Source: Muricoccus nepalensis (GTDB lineage Bacteria > Pseudomonadota > Alphaproteobacteria > Acetobacterales > Acetobacteraceae). From it: a stretch of DNA of 64,000 nt. The number at the start of each line of letters is the position of its first letter. The first letter of the stretch is position 1. The notes beneath the pieces are model-generated. The model did not search any database. It saw only the letters and a list, made by a program, of their open reading frames with translations, and was not told the DNA's origin. Below are positions 55,272-63,618 of the stretch, in pieces. The stretch is from NCBI RefSeq assembly GCF_006438825.1, contig NZ_RCZP01000002.1:94568-158567 (forward strand), written 5' to 3'. A program made the position numbers and the translations under genes.

Positions 55272-56333
55272 GTGGCAAAAGGCAAGGGCGAAGGCGTCAC
55301 CATCGTCATCAAGAAGGAGGAGGGGGGCGAGGGCGGCCACCACGGCGGCGCGTGGAAGGTCGCCTACGCCGACTTCGTCACGGCCATGATGGCCTTCTTC
55401 CTCCTCATGTGGCTGCTGAACGCGACCACGGAGGAGCAGCGGCGGGGCCTGGCCGACTACTTCAACCCGACCAACGTCATGGGCCAGCGCCCCAGCGGCT
55501 CGGGCCAGCCCTTCGGCGGGCGCACCCCGAACGAGACGGGGCAAATGGCCTCCAACGCCTCCTCCGTGCGGGTCGAGACCGGCCCGCGCCCCGTGGTCTT
55601 CGACCTCGAGGAGGACGACAGCAACACGCCCGCCAGCGCGGTGGAGCGGCGCGAGGGGCCCAAGGGCGACGACGAGACCGCGACGCCCGCGCGGCTGCTG
55701 GCCGAGCGCTCCGCCGCCATCCGCGCCTCGGCCTCGGCCGCCCCGCCCGGGGAGCGCGAGGCGGGGGACCGCGAGACGGGCACGGGCTCCGCCGACGTCA
55801 CCAAGGCCACCAGCGAGGCGCTGCGCGAGGAGCACGAGAAGCGCGAGCGCGAGGTTCTGGACCGGTTGGCCGACCAGGTGCGGGCCGCCGTGCGCGACGA
55901 CCCGGCGCTGGCCGACCTCGCGAAGCAGCTCCAGGTGGAGCAGACGCCGGAAGGCCTGCGCATCCAGATCCTCGACGCCGAGCGCCAGCCGATGTTCGCC
56001 CTCGGCGGCAGCGTGCCGGCGGACAAGGCGCGGGCGCTGCTGGCGAAGGTGGCGGCGGTGATCAACCGGGTGCCCAACGCCGTCTCCATCAGCGGCCACA
56101 CGGACGCCACGCCCTTCCGGCCCGGCGCCCGCTCCAACTGGGACCTCTCGACGGAGCGCGCTAATGCGACGCGCCGTCTGCTGGTTGAGGGAGGCATCCC
56201 CGAGAGCCGGATCCGCAGCGTGGCGGGCCTGGCCGAGCGCGAGCCGCTGATGGCCAACGACCCCGGCAACCCCGCCAACCGGCGGGTCTCCATCCTTCTG
56301 CTGCGCGAGAACACGAGGAACGCCGCACCGTGA
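55272..56333 (+). CDS. motB: Flagellar motor protein MotB
   Basis: 353 residues from GTG at 55272. The N-terminal segment WKVAYADFVTAMMAFFLLMW carries the proton-binding Asp34 at the membrane span start, as in MotB of E. coli (Asp32). A long charged linker precedes the OmpA-like peptidoglycan-binding domain (VSISGHTDATPFRPGARSNW, LSTERANATRRLLVEGGIPE). It anchors the stator to the cell wall. The start has GGAG only two bases away, but the MAKGKGEG sequence matches homologues. Its stop overlaps motA (GTGA). Confidence 0.94.
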   Translation: MAKGKGEGVTIVIKKEEGGEGGHHGGAWKVAYADFVTAMMAFFLLMWLLNATTEEQRRGLADYFNPTNVMGQRPSGSGQPFGGRTPNETGQMASNASSVRVETGPRPVVFDLEEDDSNTPASAVERREGPKGDDETATPARLLAERSAAIRASASAAPPGEREAGDRETGTGSADVTKATSEALREEHEKREREVLDRLADQVRAAVRDDPALADLAKQLQVEQTPEGLRIQILDAERQPMFALGGSVPADKARALLAKVAAVINRVPNAVSISGHTDATPFRPGARSNWDLSTERANATRRLLVEGGIPESRIRSVAGLAEREPLMANDPGNPANRRVSILLLRENTRNAAP

Positions 56334-57196
56334 CGACGATCATCGGCTTCGTGGTGATGATGATCACCGTCTTCGGCGGCTACACGCTGTCGGGCGGCAA
56401 GTTCGACATCATCCTGCACGCCCTGCCGCTCGAGGGGATGATGATCGGGGGGGCTGCGATCGGCGCCTTCGTCATGTCGAACTCGATGCACGACGTGAAG
56501 CACACGCTGGGCGGCTTCGGGAAGCTGCTGAAGGGCGCGCGCTTCCACAAGTCCGACTACGTGGAGATGCTGTCGCTGCTCTACTACTTCGTGCGACTCG
56601 TGCAGACGAAGGGCGCCATGGCGCTGGAGGCGCATATAGAGAAGCCCGACGAGAGCCCGGCCTTCGCGAAGTTCCCCAAGATCAAGGCGAACCACCACGT
56701 TGTCGCGATCATCTGCGACTACCTGCGGATGGTCGGGATGAACGCCGACGACCCGCACCAGATCGAGGACGTGATGGCGCGCGAGCTGAAGAAGATCAAG
56801 GAGGAGGAGCTGCACCCCTCCCACGCCATGCAGAACATGGCGGACGCGCTGCCGGCGCTCGGGATCGTGGCCGCGGTGCTCGGCGTCATCAAGACCATGG
56901 CCTCGATCGACCAGCCGCCGACGGTGCTGGGCGGCATGATCGGCGGCGCGCTGGTGGGGACCTTCCTCGGCGTGCTGCTCGCCTACGGCGTCATGGGCCC
57001 CATGGCCGCGCGGCTGAAGGGCGTGGTGGACGAGGAGCAGAAGTACTTCGAGGTGATCCGCGCGGTGCTGGTGGCCCACCTGCACGGCAACGCGCCCCAG
57101 GTTTCCGTGGAGACGGGGCGGAAGATGGCGCCCTCCAGCCACATGCCCACCTTCCAGGAGCTGGAAACGGCGCTGCAGGAATTGCAGATCGCCTGA
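56330..57196 (+). CDS. motA: Flagellar motor stator protein MotA
   Basis: 288 residues from GTG at 56330, with four membrane spans. GGYTLSGGKFDIILHALPLE, FVMSNSMHDVKHTLGGFGKL and HPSHAMQNMADALPALGIVA, with the conserved Pro and charged loop residues, are typical of the alphaproteobacterial form. MotA and MotB together form the proton-driven stator complex at the flagellar base. The order motB then motA is the reverse of E. coli. No flagellar basal body or hook genes are in the window. Expression probably follows the CtrA-like site upstream of motB. Confidence 0.95.
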   Translation: MTTIIGFVVMMITVFGGYTLSGGKFDIILHALPLEGMMIGGAAIGAFVMSNSMHDVKHTLGGFGKLLKGARFHKSDYVEMLSLLYYFVRLVQTKGAMALEAHIEKPDESPAFAKFPKIKANHHVVAIICDYLRMVGMNADDPHQIEDVMARELKKIKEEELHPSHAMQNMADALPALGIVAAVLGVIKTMASIDQPPTVLGGMIGGALVGTFLGVLLAYGVMGPMAARLKGVVDEEQKYFEVIRAVLVAHLHGNAPQVSVETGRKMAPSSHMPTFQELETALQELQIA

Positions 57197-57217
57197 TCCC
57201 CGGGCTACGCGGCGGGG

Positions 57218-57643
57218 ATGGACGACACAGCCCCCTTCCACGACCTCATCGGCATCACCCTCGACGAGTGGCGCGACGGCTTCGCCCGCCTCGCCCTCGT
57301 GGTGGAGCCCCGGCACCACAACCGCAGCGGGGTGCTCCACGGCGGCGTGCTCCTCTCCATGCTCGACCAAGCCGGGGGTTATGCCGGGCTGTTCTGCACG
57401 GTGCCGGGGAACGTCCGGCGGGCGGTGACGGTCGACCTCGACTGCCGCTTCACCGGGCAGGTGACGGAGGGCCGGATCGTGGCGGAGGGGCGGGTGGTCA
57501 CCGCCGGGCGAAACATCTTCTTCACCCGCACCGAGGTGCTCGGGCCGGACGGGACGATCGTGGCCTTCGGGGCCGGCACGCATCGCTGGCGGGGCGGGAG
57601 CAACCTGCCCGAGGGCGTGCCGGCCGATTCGCCCCTTCGGTGA
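57218..57643 (+). CDS. PaaI-family hotdog thioesterase
   Basis: 141 residues. HHNRSGVLHGGVLLSMLDQA carries the HGG turn and acid residue of the active site, followed by VTVDLDCRFTGQVTEGRIVA and RNIFFTRTEVLGPDG. Like the protein at 37033-37479 it should hydrolyse acyl-CoA thioesters, but the two are not close paralogues. It begins 21 bases after motA on the same strand; I see no functional link, and co-transcription is possible. It ends nine bases from the convergent SDR gene. Confidence 0.87.
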   Translation: MDDTAPFHDLIGITLDEWRDGFARLALVVEPRHHNRSGVLHGGVLLSMLDQAGGYAGLFCTVPGNVRRAVTVDLDCRFTGQVTEGRIVAEGRVVTAGRNIFFTRTEVLGPDGTIVAFGAGTHRWRGGSNLPEGVPADSPLR

Positions 57644-57652
57644 GGCGGGGCG

Positions 57653-58426
57653 TCAGGCCCCGCCCCAGTTCATCGTCAGCCCGCCGTCCATCACGATCGT
57701 CTGCCCCGTGATGTAGTCGGCGTCCGGGCCGGCGAGGAAGAGGGCGAGCTTGGCAATCTCCTCGGGCTGGCCGGCGCGGTGCCAGGGGATCTCCTTGAAG
57801 GAGGCCTCGCGCTTGGCGGGGTCGTCCAGGCGCTCCTGGGTCATCGGCGTCTGGATCAGGCCGGGGGCGATGCCGACCACGTTGATGCGGTGGGGGGCGA
57901 GCTCGACCGAGAGGCTGCGGGTGAGGGAGCCGAGCCCGGCCTTGGACATGCCGTAGGGCGCGCTGCCGTCCGTCGGCAGGTGCTGGGCGACCGAGGAAAC
58001 GTTGATGATCTTGCCGCCCCCGCCGGCGGGGAGGCGGTGCTGGAGAAAGGCGCGGGCGCACCAGAGCGGGCCGAGGAGGTTCGTGCGGATCACCACCTCG
58101 GCGTCCTCGTCGCTGATCTCGGCCACGGGCTTCTTGCCGCCCATGCCCTTGCCCGCGTTGTTGACGAGGATGTCGGGAATGCCGAGCGCGTCGCGCGCCG
58201 CCTTGAAGGCGGCGGTGACGGAAGCGGAGTCCATGACCTCCATCCGGGTGACGAAGGCCTGGCGCCCCGCGGATTCGACCCGGCCGGCCGTCTCCCGCGC
58301 GCCGGCCTCGTCGGTGTGCCAGGTGACGGCGATGTCGGCGCCGGCGCGGGCCAGGGCGACGGCGATCTCCGCCCCGATGCCCGAGTCCGACCCGGTGACG
58401 AAGGCCACCTTGCCCTGAAGAATCAT
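57653..58426 (-). CDS. SDR family oxidoreductase (glucose 1-dehydrogenase-like)
   Basis: 257 residues. [20 protein letters not shown] is the cofactor loop, [12 protein letters not shown] the Asn segment, [11 protein letters not shown] has the catalytic Ser, and [15 protein letters not shown] the Tyr-x-x-x-Lys pair. [18 protein letters not shown] ends it. The substrate group (sugar, polyol or steroid) is not clear. The ATG at 58426 faces no neighbour closely. It converges with the hotdog thioesterase gene. Confidence 0.9.
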   Translation of the reverse strand: MILQGKVAFVTGSDSGIGAEIAVALARAGADIAVTWHTDEAGARETAGRVESAGRQAFVTRMEVMDSASVTAAFKAARDALGIPDILVNNAGKGMGGKKPVAEISDEDAEVVIRTNLLGPLWCARAFLQHRLPAGGGGKIINVSSVAQHLPTDGSAPYGMSKAGLGSLTRSLSVELAPHRINVVGIAPGLIQTPMTQERLDDPAKREASFKEIPWHRAGQPEEIAKLALFLAGPDADYITGQTIVMDGGLTMNWGGA

Positions 58427-58484
58427 CCCGCGCCTCCGTTCGTCCGAGCCGTCTCAAGCGCGGGAACGAGGGCGCGGTTGCCCG

Positions 58485-58778
58485 TCAGCTCTTGCGGAGG
58501 CCGCGGAGATTGGCGCTGACGCGGCGGCGGGCCGGGCTGGCGGCGGCGGCCATGACGGCCGCCGGGTTCTCGCCCCGCAGGGCCGCGCGGCCGGCGGCGA
58601 ACCAGCCCTCGGTGAAGGCGCGCTGCTTCTCCAGCGCCATGCGGGTGAGCTCGGCGGCCGCGCTGTCGGGCTTGGCCATGAGGTCGGCGCTGCGGAGCGC
58701 GAAGACCCAGCCGGCCTGCCAGGCGAAGAGGGGCCAGTTGCCCCCCGCGCCGGCGGCGGCCTTGCGGGCGCGGCTCAC
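58485..58778 (-). CDS. Small phasin-like helical protein, 97 aa
   Basis: Starts at GTG 58778, overlapping the peroxiredoxin stop (GTGA). NWPLFAWQAGWVFALRSADL and AAELTRMALEKQRAFTEGWF suggest two amphipathic helices like those of phasins, which coat polyhydroxyalkanoate granules, but I do not see a defining signature. The C-terminus is basic (SPARRRVSANLRGLRKS). The overlap strongly implies co-expression with the peroxiredoxin. Function is unproven. Confidence 0.6.
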   Translation of the reverse strand: MSRARKAAAGAGGNWPLFAWQAGWVFALRSADLMAKPDSAAAELTRMALEKQRAFTEGWFAAGRAALRGENPAAVMAAAASPARRRVSANLRGLRKS

Positions 58779-59257
58779 AGCTTGGCCATGACGGCTTCGG
58801 CGCTGCTCACGTCGAAGGCGCCGGGCTCCTCGACGCCGACATAGGTTGCCTTGCCGTCCTTGGCGACGAGGGCGAAGCGCTGGGCGCGGACGCCGAGGCC
58901 GCGGGCCGTCAGGTCCTGCTCGAGGCCGAGCGCCTTGGTGAAGGCGGCGCCGCCGTCGGCGAGCATGACCACCTTGTCCTCCACGCCCTGGTCGCGGGCC
59001 CAGGCCTGCATGACGAAGGCGTCGTTCACGGCCACGCAGGCGACGGTGGCGACGCCCTTGGCCTTCAGCGCCTCGGCCTGCTGCACGAAGCCGGGCAGGT
59101 GGCGCGCCGAGCAGGTCGGGGTGAAGGCGCCGGGGACGCCGAAGAGGACGACGGTGCCGCTGCCGAGGAGGGCGGCGGTGTCGACCTCCTTCGGGCCCTC
59201 GGCGCTCGCCTGCATGATCTTGACGGAGGGAATGGCGTCGCCGGTCTGGATGGCCAT
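58775..59257 (-). CDS. Peroxiredoxin (Prx5/AhpE-like, glutaredoxin-linked type)
   Basis: 160 residues. The peroxidatic Cys is at residue 49 in GVPGAFTPTCSARHLPGFVQ, which with the next Thr and Arg forms the active site. KGVATVACVAVNDAFVMQAW is the Prx5 helix that follows. It reduces hydrogen peroxide and alkyl hydroperoxides using glutathione or thioredoxin systems. It sits divergent from yqgE with the 14-base repeats between. Translation is coupled to the small phasin-like gene. Confidence 0.94.
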   Translation of the reverse strand: MAIQTGDAIPSVKIMQASAEGPKEVDTAALLGSGTVVLFGVPGAFTPTCSARHLPGFVQQAEALKAKGVATVACVAVNDAFVMQAWARDQGVEDKVVMLADGGAAFTKALGLEQDLTARGLGVRAQRFALVAKDGKATYVGVEEPGAFDVSSAEAVMAKL

Positions 59258-59350
59258 GGGGGGTCCTTGAAGGGGATGGGCCCGGGGAGTTTCGGCGCCC
59301 CTTCGGCCGGGCTGTCAACCGGCAAGCGGCGCGCGGAATGCGTTCGGGCG

Positions 59351-59406
59351 GGTTGCAGTGCCCGGGTTGCAGTGCCCGGGTTGCAGTGCCCGGGTTGCAG
59401 TGACTG
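59351..59406. repeat. Four 14-bp tandem repeats upstream of yqgE
   Basis: GGTTGCAGTGCCCG is repeated exactly at 59351-59364, 59365-59378 and 59379-59392, and a fourth copy (59393-59406, GGTTGCAGTGACTG) differs at two places. The array lies in the 172-base gap between divergent peroxiredoxin and yqgE genes, ending 23 bases before the yqgE start. It could be a cluster of regulator-binding sites, or a slippage-prone repeat that alters promoter spacing. There is no spacer sequence as in CRISPR. Confidence 0.9.
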
Positions 59407-59429
59407 GGGGGCGCCGCCATCTTCGCGGA

Positions 59430-60119
59430 ATGACGCGGCGCCCGAAGGACAAGGCCTCCCCCCCTCCCGTTCCCGACGAGGACATGCCCGACGAGGGCAT
59501 GGAGGGCGAGGCCGAGTCCCCCCCGATTCAGCTCTCCCGCATGAAGCGCTCCCCCGCCGAGGAGGGGTGGCTCGGCGGGCAGTTGCTGATCGCCATGCCC
59601 AGCATGGAGGACCCGCGCTTCGCGCGCGCGGTCATCTGCCTCTGCGCCCACTCGGCGGAGGGGGCGATGGGCATCGTGCTGAACCGCGCGATCGAGAACC
59701 TCACCTTCGACGACCTGCTCAAGCAGCTCGACGTCACGCCGGTGCCGCCGGCGCGGCGCATCCGGCTGCACGCGGGCGGGCCGGTGGAGGGCGGGCGCGG
59801 CTTCGTGCTGCACACCCAGGACTGGTCGAGCGAGAGCAGCCTGACGGTGGACGGCGGCTTCGCCCTGACCGCGAGCGTGGACATCCTCAAGGCCATCGCC
59901 GGCGGCGGCGGGCCGCGGCAGGGGTTGCTGGCGCTCGGCTACGCCGGCTGGGGCCCGGGGCAGCTCGAGAGCGAGATCCAGCACAACGCCTGGCTGAACG
60001 TGACCCCGGACGAGGCCATCCTCTTTACCGAGGAGGACCAGGACGCGAAGTGGCGCCGGGCGCTGGCGAAGCTGAAGGTGGATCCGCTGCTGCTGGTGGG
60101 GACGGCCGGGCGGGCCTGA
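59430..60119 (+). CDS. yqgE: YqgE/AlgH family protein
   Basis: 229 residues. An acidic, Pro-rich leader of about 40 residues precedes the family core: GGQLLIAMPSMEDPRFARAV, EGAMGIVLNRAIENLTFDDL, HAGGPVEGGRGFVLHTQDW and LALGYAGWGPGQLESEIQHN. Function is not settled; AlgH of Pseudomonas affects alginate and virulence gene expression. The start ATG is 23 bases downstream of the last 14-base repeat and has only weak ribosome-binding sequence (GCGGA). Confidence 0.95.
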   Translation: MTRRPKDKASPPPVPDEDMPDEGMEGEAESPPIQLSRMKRSPAEEGWLGGQLLIAMPSMEDPRFARAVICLCAHSAEGAMGIVLNRAIENLTFDDLLKQLDVTPVPPARRIRLHAGGPVEGGRGFVLHTQDWSSESSLTVDGGFALTASVDILKAIAGGGGPRQGLLALGYAGWGPGQLESEIQHNAWLNVTPDEAILFTEEDQDAKWRRALAKLKVDPLLLVGTAGRA

Positions 60120-60140
60120 GCCGCCGGGCGCCCCCGCGCC

Positions 60141-61004
60141 CTAGTCCGCGAAGCGCCCGACCGGCGTGCCGGCCACGCCCACGTCGAGGACGACGAGGCG
60201 CCCGTCATGCGGGCCCGTCTCCTTCTGCAGGCTTGTCACGAACAGCGTGCGCAGGCCCGGCCCGCCGAAGCAGGGCATGGTGGGGGAGCGCACGGGCAGC
60301 TCCACGAAGCGGTCCAGCGTGCCGTCGGGCAGCCAGCGGTTGAGGCGTCCGGCCGAGACGCCGGCGCTCCAGTAGGCGCCCTCCGCGTCCACCGCGCCGC
60401 CGTCGGGGCGGCCGATCGCGTCGGTGGGGCGGGCGATCTCGCGCCGGTTCGAGATGGCGCCCGTCGCGGGGTCGTAGTCCCAGTTCCAGATGACCGAGGC
60501 GCGGCTGTCCGAGTGCCAGAGCGTCCGCCCGTCCGGGCTCCAGGCGAGGCCGTTGGAGATGACGAGGCCGTCCGCCAGGCGCACGCAGCTCCGCTCCCCC
60601 GGCGAGAGGCTCCAAAGGGCGGCATGGGGTCCCTTCTCGGGCACGTCGTGCATCGAGCCCACGAGGAAGCGGCCCTCGGGCGAGACCTTGCCGTCGTTGA
60701 GGCGGTTCTCCGGCCGGTCCGGCTCCGGCGCGGCCACGCGGTAGAGCGAGCCGTCCTTGGGGTCGAAGCGGTGGATGCCCGAGCGCAGGCCGAGCAGCAG
60801 CGTGCCCGAGCGGCAGAGGCCGAGGCAGCCGACCGGCTCGGGCATGCCCCAGGTCTCGGTCTCCCCGGTCTCGGGGTCGGTGCGGTGCACGGCGGGGCGG
60901 GGGATGTCCACCCACCAGAGGCGGCCGAGCTCCTCGTCCCAGACCGGGCTCTCCCCCGTGCCGGCGGCGGGGGCGACGTCGAGGATGCGGATGGGCGCTG
61001 TCAT
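60141..61004 (-). CDS. SMP-30/gluconolactonase (LRE) family protein
   Basis: 287 residues of a six-bladed propeller. GTGESPVWDEELGRLWWVDI carries the metal-binding Glu18. LVISNGLAWSPDGRTLWHSD and GRPDGGAVDAEGAYWSAG carry the Asn and Asp ligands, and DRPENRLNDGKVSPEGRFLV is the substrate loop. Members hydrolyse sugar lactones with calcium or zinc, for instance after sugar dehydrogenases. No sugar pathway genes are adjacent. There is no signal peptide, so cytosolic. Confidence 0.92.
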   Translation of the reverse strand: MTAPIRILDVAPAAGTGESPVWDEELGRLWWVDIPRPAVHRTDPETGETETWGMPEPVGCLGLCRSGTLLLGLRSGIHRFDPKDGSLYRVAAPEPDRPENRLNDGKVSPEGRFLVGSMHDVPEKGPHAALWSLSPGERSCVRLADGLVISNGLAWSPDGRTLWHSDSRASVIWNWDYDPATGAISNRREIARPTDAIGRPDGGAVDAEGAYWSAGVSAGRLNRWLPDGTLDRFVELPVRSPTMPCFGGPGLRTLFVTSLQKETGPHDGRLVVLDVGVAGTPVGRFAD

Positions 61005-61049
61005 CGGGCGGAGCCTTGCTGCTGGGAGGGGCGCGGTGACCGGGCGGGC

Positions 61050-61343
61050 CTAGCCCGGCGGCAGGGCCTCGGCCAGGAGGTCCCCGGTCTCGGGATGGCG
61101 GGCCATGTAGGCGGCGACGAAGGAGCAGCGGGGCACGACGCGCAGCCCCTCCGCCCGGATGAGGTCGAGCGCACCGCGGACGAGGCGGGAGCCGACGCCC
61201 TGGCCGGACAGCGCCTCCGGCACCTCGGTGTGGACGAGGATGATGCGCCCCTCCCCGCGGCGGTAGGCGATGAGGGCGAGCTGCCCGTCCACCCTCATCT
61301 CGAAGCGCTCCGCCGCGCGGTTGTCGGTGACCTCGCCGGGCAT
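61050..61343 (-). CDS. GNAT-like N-acetyltransferase (YjdJ type)
   Basis: 97 residues, the short form of GNAT. ERFEMRVDGQLALIAYRRGE, ILVHTEVPEALSGQGVGSRL with the CoA-binding loop, and VVPRCSFVAAYMARHPE match the YjdJ family. Its acceptor is unknown. The ATG at 61343 has AAGGAGGG about nine bases upstream; an in-frame ATG at 61388 would add 15 residues. It is 45 bases upstream of the lactonase gene on the same strand. Confidence 0.88.
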   Translation of the reverse strand: MPGEVTDNRAAERFEMRVDGQLALIAYRRGEGRIILVHTEVPEALSGQGVGSRLVRGALDLIRAEGLRVVPRCSFVAAYMARHPETGDLLAEALPPG

Positions 61344-61415
61344 CCCTGTTCCCTCCTTCTCGCCGGACACGAGCGCTGAACGCCCCATCGCTGAACGCCG
61401 GGCGGCGGCGGGCGT

Positions 61416-62453
61416 TCAGCCCTTCTCGACGATGAAGCCGATGGAGGTCGCGACCAGCCCCATGATCGAGAGGCGGAGATGCGGCGCCTCCGGGAGGGAG
61501 AGGGGGCTGTCGTTGCCGGGGTAGGGCGGCAGGTCCACGAAGCCGTCGAGCACGCCGGTGCCGGTGCCGAAGTCCACCGGCAGCATCCGGTGGCCGGCGC
61601 GCGCGAGGCGGGCGCCCAGTTCCTCGATGTGGCGGCGCTGGAAGAGGACGGTGGAGCCCTCCTCGATGGTCGGGCCCTCGGGGTTGATGTTGAACTCCGT
61701 GGTGTGGACGGCAACGCCGCCCGGCCGGAGGCAGCGCATCGCCTCCACCACGAAGTCGAGCCCCTGCGCGATCGAGCCGCAATGCTCCAGCGAGCAGACG
61801 GACCAGAGGAAGTCGAAGCCCCCGTGCAGGTCGGCGGGGATGCGGTTCATGTCGACGGGGCGGAGGGAGACGCGCGCGTTGAAGGCGTCGAGGTCGATCA
61901 GGCCCGGCTTGAAGATCGTGTCCACCCGGCCGCCGTGCTGGTCCGTCTCGATCCAGTTGCGGGCGCGCAGGTCCCGGGGGTCGAGGTCGGTCGCGACCAC
62001 CTCCGTGCCGCGGGCGGCGAAGAAGCTCGGCAGCCATTCCGCGCCGACCGCAAAGCCGAGGCCGCGCTTGCCCGGCGCCATCATGCCGCGCTCGTGCAGG
62101 GCCTGGAGGGCGTAGCAGTCCTCCCAGACCTTGCGGTGGTACATCGGCACGAAGCCGATCCGGCCGCACCAGTGGCGGAGCCAGTCGCCCTCGATGTCCT
62201 CCTGCCGGCAGAGGCGGCCTCCGAAGCCCATGGTGACGGGCTCCGGGGGGAGGGGGGCGGCCCGGCCGGCCAGCCCCGCCTCGTAGAAGCGGCTCGCGAT
62301 GGCCGAGCCCATGACCTTCGTGTTCCAGGCCGCCAGCTCCGCGTTGCGGGCGGTGGCGCCGGCGGAGACCTCCAGCGAGTGGATCTTCCGGAGGAGGTTG
62401 CCCGCCCCAAGGCGCTGGGCCCCGCGGGCCAGGGAACGGAGGCGGCGGAGCAA
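61416..62453 (-). CDS. Class I SAM-dependent methyltransferase family protein
   Basis: About 345 residues. There is no in-frame ATG or GTG near the start; a TTG at 62453 with GGGAAGGGA upstream is the best choice. RGLGFAVGAEWLPSFFAARG followed by EVVATDLDPRDL fits a SAM-binding Rossmann loop with its acidic residue, although the glycine motif is irregular. FDFLWSVCSLEHCGSIAQGL and VEAMRCLRPGGVAVHTTEFN follow the methyltransferase pattern. The C-terminus has a short extension. The acceptor is unknown; relatives occur near polysaccharide or lipid genes, of which none are seen here. Confidence 0.75.
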   Translation of the reverse strand: MLRRLRSLARGAQRLGAGNLLRKIHSLEVSAGATARNAELAAWNTKVMGSAIASRFYEAGLAGRAAPLPPEPVTMGFGGRLCRQEDIEGDWLRHWCGRIGFVPMYHRKVWEDCYALQALHERGMMAPGKRGLGFAVGAEWLPSFFAARGTEVVATDLDPRDLRARNWIETDQHGGRVDTIFKPGLIDLDAFNARVSLRPVDMNRIPADLHGGFDFLWSVCSLEHCGSIAQGLDFVVEAMRCLRPGGVAVHTTEFNINPEGPTIEEGSTVLFQRRHIEELGARLARAGHRMLPVDFGTGTGVLDGFVDLPPYPGNDSPLSLPEAPHLRLSIMGLVATSIGFIVEKG

Positions 62454-62521
62454 GGCGGGTCTTCCCTTCCCGGGCGATACGACCCTCTCTAGCCGCCGCC
62501 GGATCGGCTGACCACCCTCGC

Positions 62522-63502
62522 CTAGCTGTCCAGCCGGATGCCGAGCTCGCGGATGAGCGGGCGCCACTCCGCGTTCTCGCGCGCGACGAAGGCGGCGAAG
62601 TCGGCGGGGGAGGGGTTGGCGCGCTCGATGCCGAGCGTGGTGAAGCGGGCCTGCACCTCCTCCGAGCCGATGGCGCGGGAGAGCTCCGCGGCCAGGCGCG
62701 CGACCACCGGGGCGGGCGTCGCGGCGGGGACCGAGATTCCCTGCCAGCCATAGGCGATGGCGCCGGCGTGGCCGAGCTCGCGCGCGGTGGGCACGGCGGC
62801 GCTGGTGGGGGAGCGCGCCTCGCTCAGCACGCAGAGGGCGCGCACCCGGCCGTCGGCGATGAAGGCGGTGCCGGTCGCGCAGTCGATCATCACGCTGTCC
62901 ACCGTGCCCGCCAGCAGGTCCTGCATGGCCGCAGGGCCGCCGCGGTAGGGGACGTGGGTGGCCTCGAAGCCGGCGCGGCGCTTGAACATCTCCATCGCCA
63001 GGTGGTGCGGCGAGGCGACGGCGGGGGTGCCGTAGGTCGGCGCGCGCCCGGCCGCGGCCGTGATGTAGCCCGCGAGGTCCCGGATCGGGCTGTCCGCCCG
63101 CACGACGAGGAAGAGCGGGAAGCGCCCGATGAAGCCAACGCCCGCGAGGTCCCGGTCGGGATCGTAGGGCAGGCGGGCGTAGAGGGCGGGGTTGTAGACG
63201 AGGATGCCGTTGTCGACGTGCAGCAGCGTGTTGCCGTCGGGCGCGCTGCGGGTGACGGTCTCGCTCGCCACCACGGCGCCGCCGCCGGGCCGGTTCTCCA
63301 CCACCACGTTCTGGCCGAGGCGCGGCCCCATCTGCCCCGCGATCATGCGCCCGAAGAGGTCCGAGGCGCCGCCGGGCGGGTAGCCGATGATCAGGCGCAG
63401 CGGCCGGTCGAGCCAGGCGGCCTGGGCGTGGCCGGCGTTGGGCAGGAGGGAGGCGGTGCCGAGGCCGAGGGCCCCGCGCGCGAGGCCGCGTCGCGTCAGC
63501 AT
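62522..63502 (-). CDS. Bug/TctC-family solute-binding protein
   Basis: 326 residues. A signal peptide (MLTRRGLARGALGLGTASLL) ends at AGHAQAA. WLDRPLRLIIGYPPGGASDL, VVVENRPGGGAVVASETVT, DGNTLLHVD and HVPYRGGPAAMQDLLAGTVD are the Bug landmarks. It binds an unknown carboxylate or related compound in the periplasm. No tripartite permease genes adjoin it; the next gene upstream is an AEC transporter running in the same direction, which is not a known Bug partner. Confidence 0.92.
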   Translation of the reverse strand: MLTRRGLARGALGLGTASLLPNAGHAQAAWLDRPLRLIIGYPPGGASDLFGRMIAGQMGPRLGQNVVVENRPGGGAVVASETVTRSAPDGNTLLHVDNGILVYNPALYARLPYDPDRDLAGVGFIGRFPLFLVVRADSPIRDLAGYITAAAGRAPTYGTPAVASPHHLAMEMFKRRAGFEATHVPYRGGPAAMQDLLAGTVDSVMIDCATGTAFIADGRVRALCVLSEARSPTSAAVPTARELGHAGAIAYGWQGISVPAATPAPVVARLAAELSRAIGSEEVQARFTTLGIERANPSPADFAAFVARENAEWRPLIRELGIRLDS

Positions 63503-63618
63503 GAGGGTGGATCCCGTCCGGGGGTTGCGGCGGGCATCATGCGGCAGGGCCCCGGCCCCGCCAATCCGGGAGCGGGACGGTTTCGGCGGGGGCGGGCGGC
63601 GATCCGCCCGCGCGCGGG

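Noticed and set aside
59351-59406. Repeat array considered as a CRISPR
   Set aside because: The units abut each other with no spacers and are only 14 bases long; no cas genes are near.
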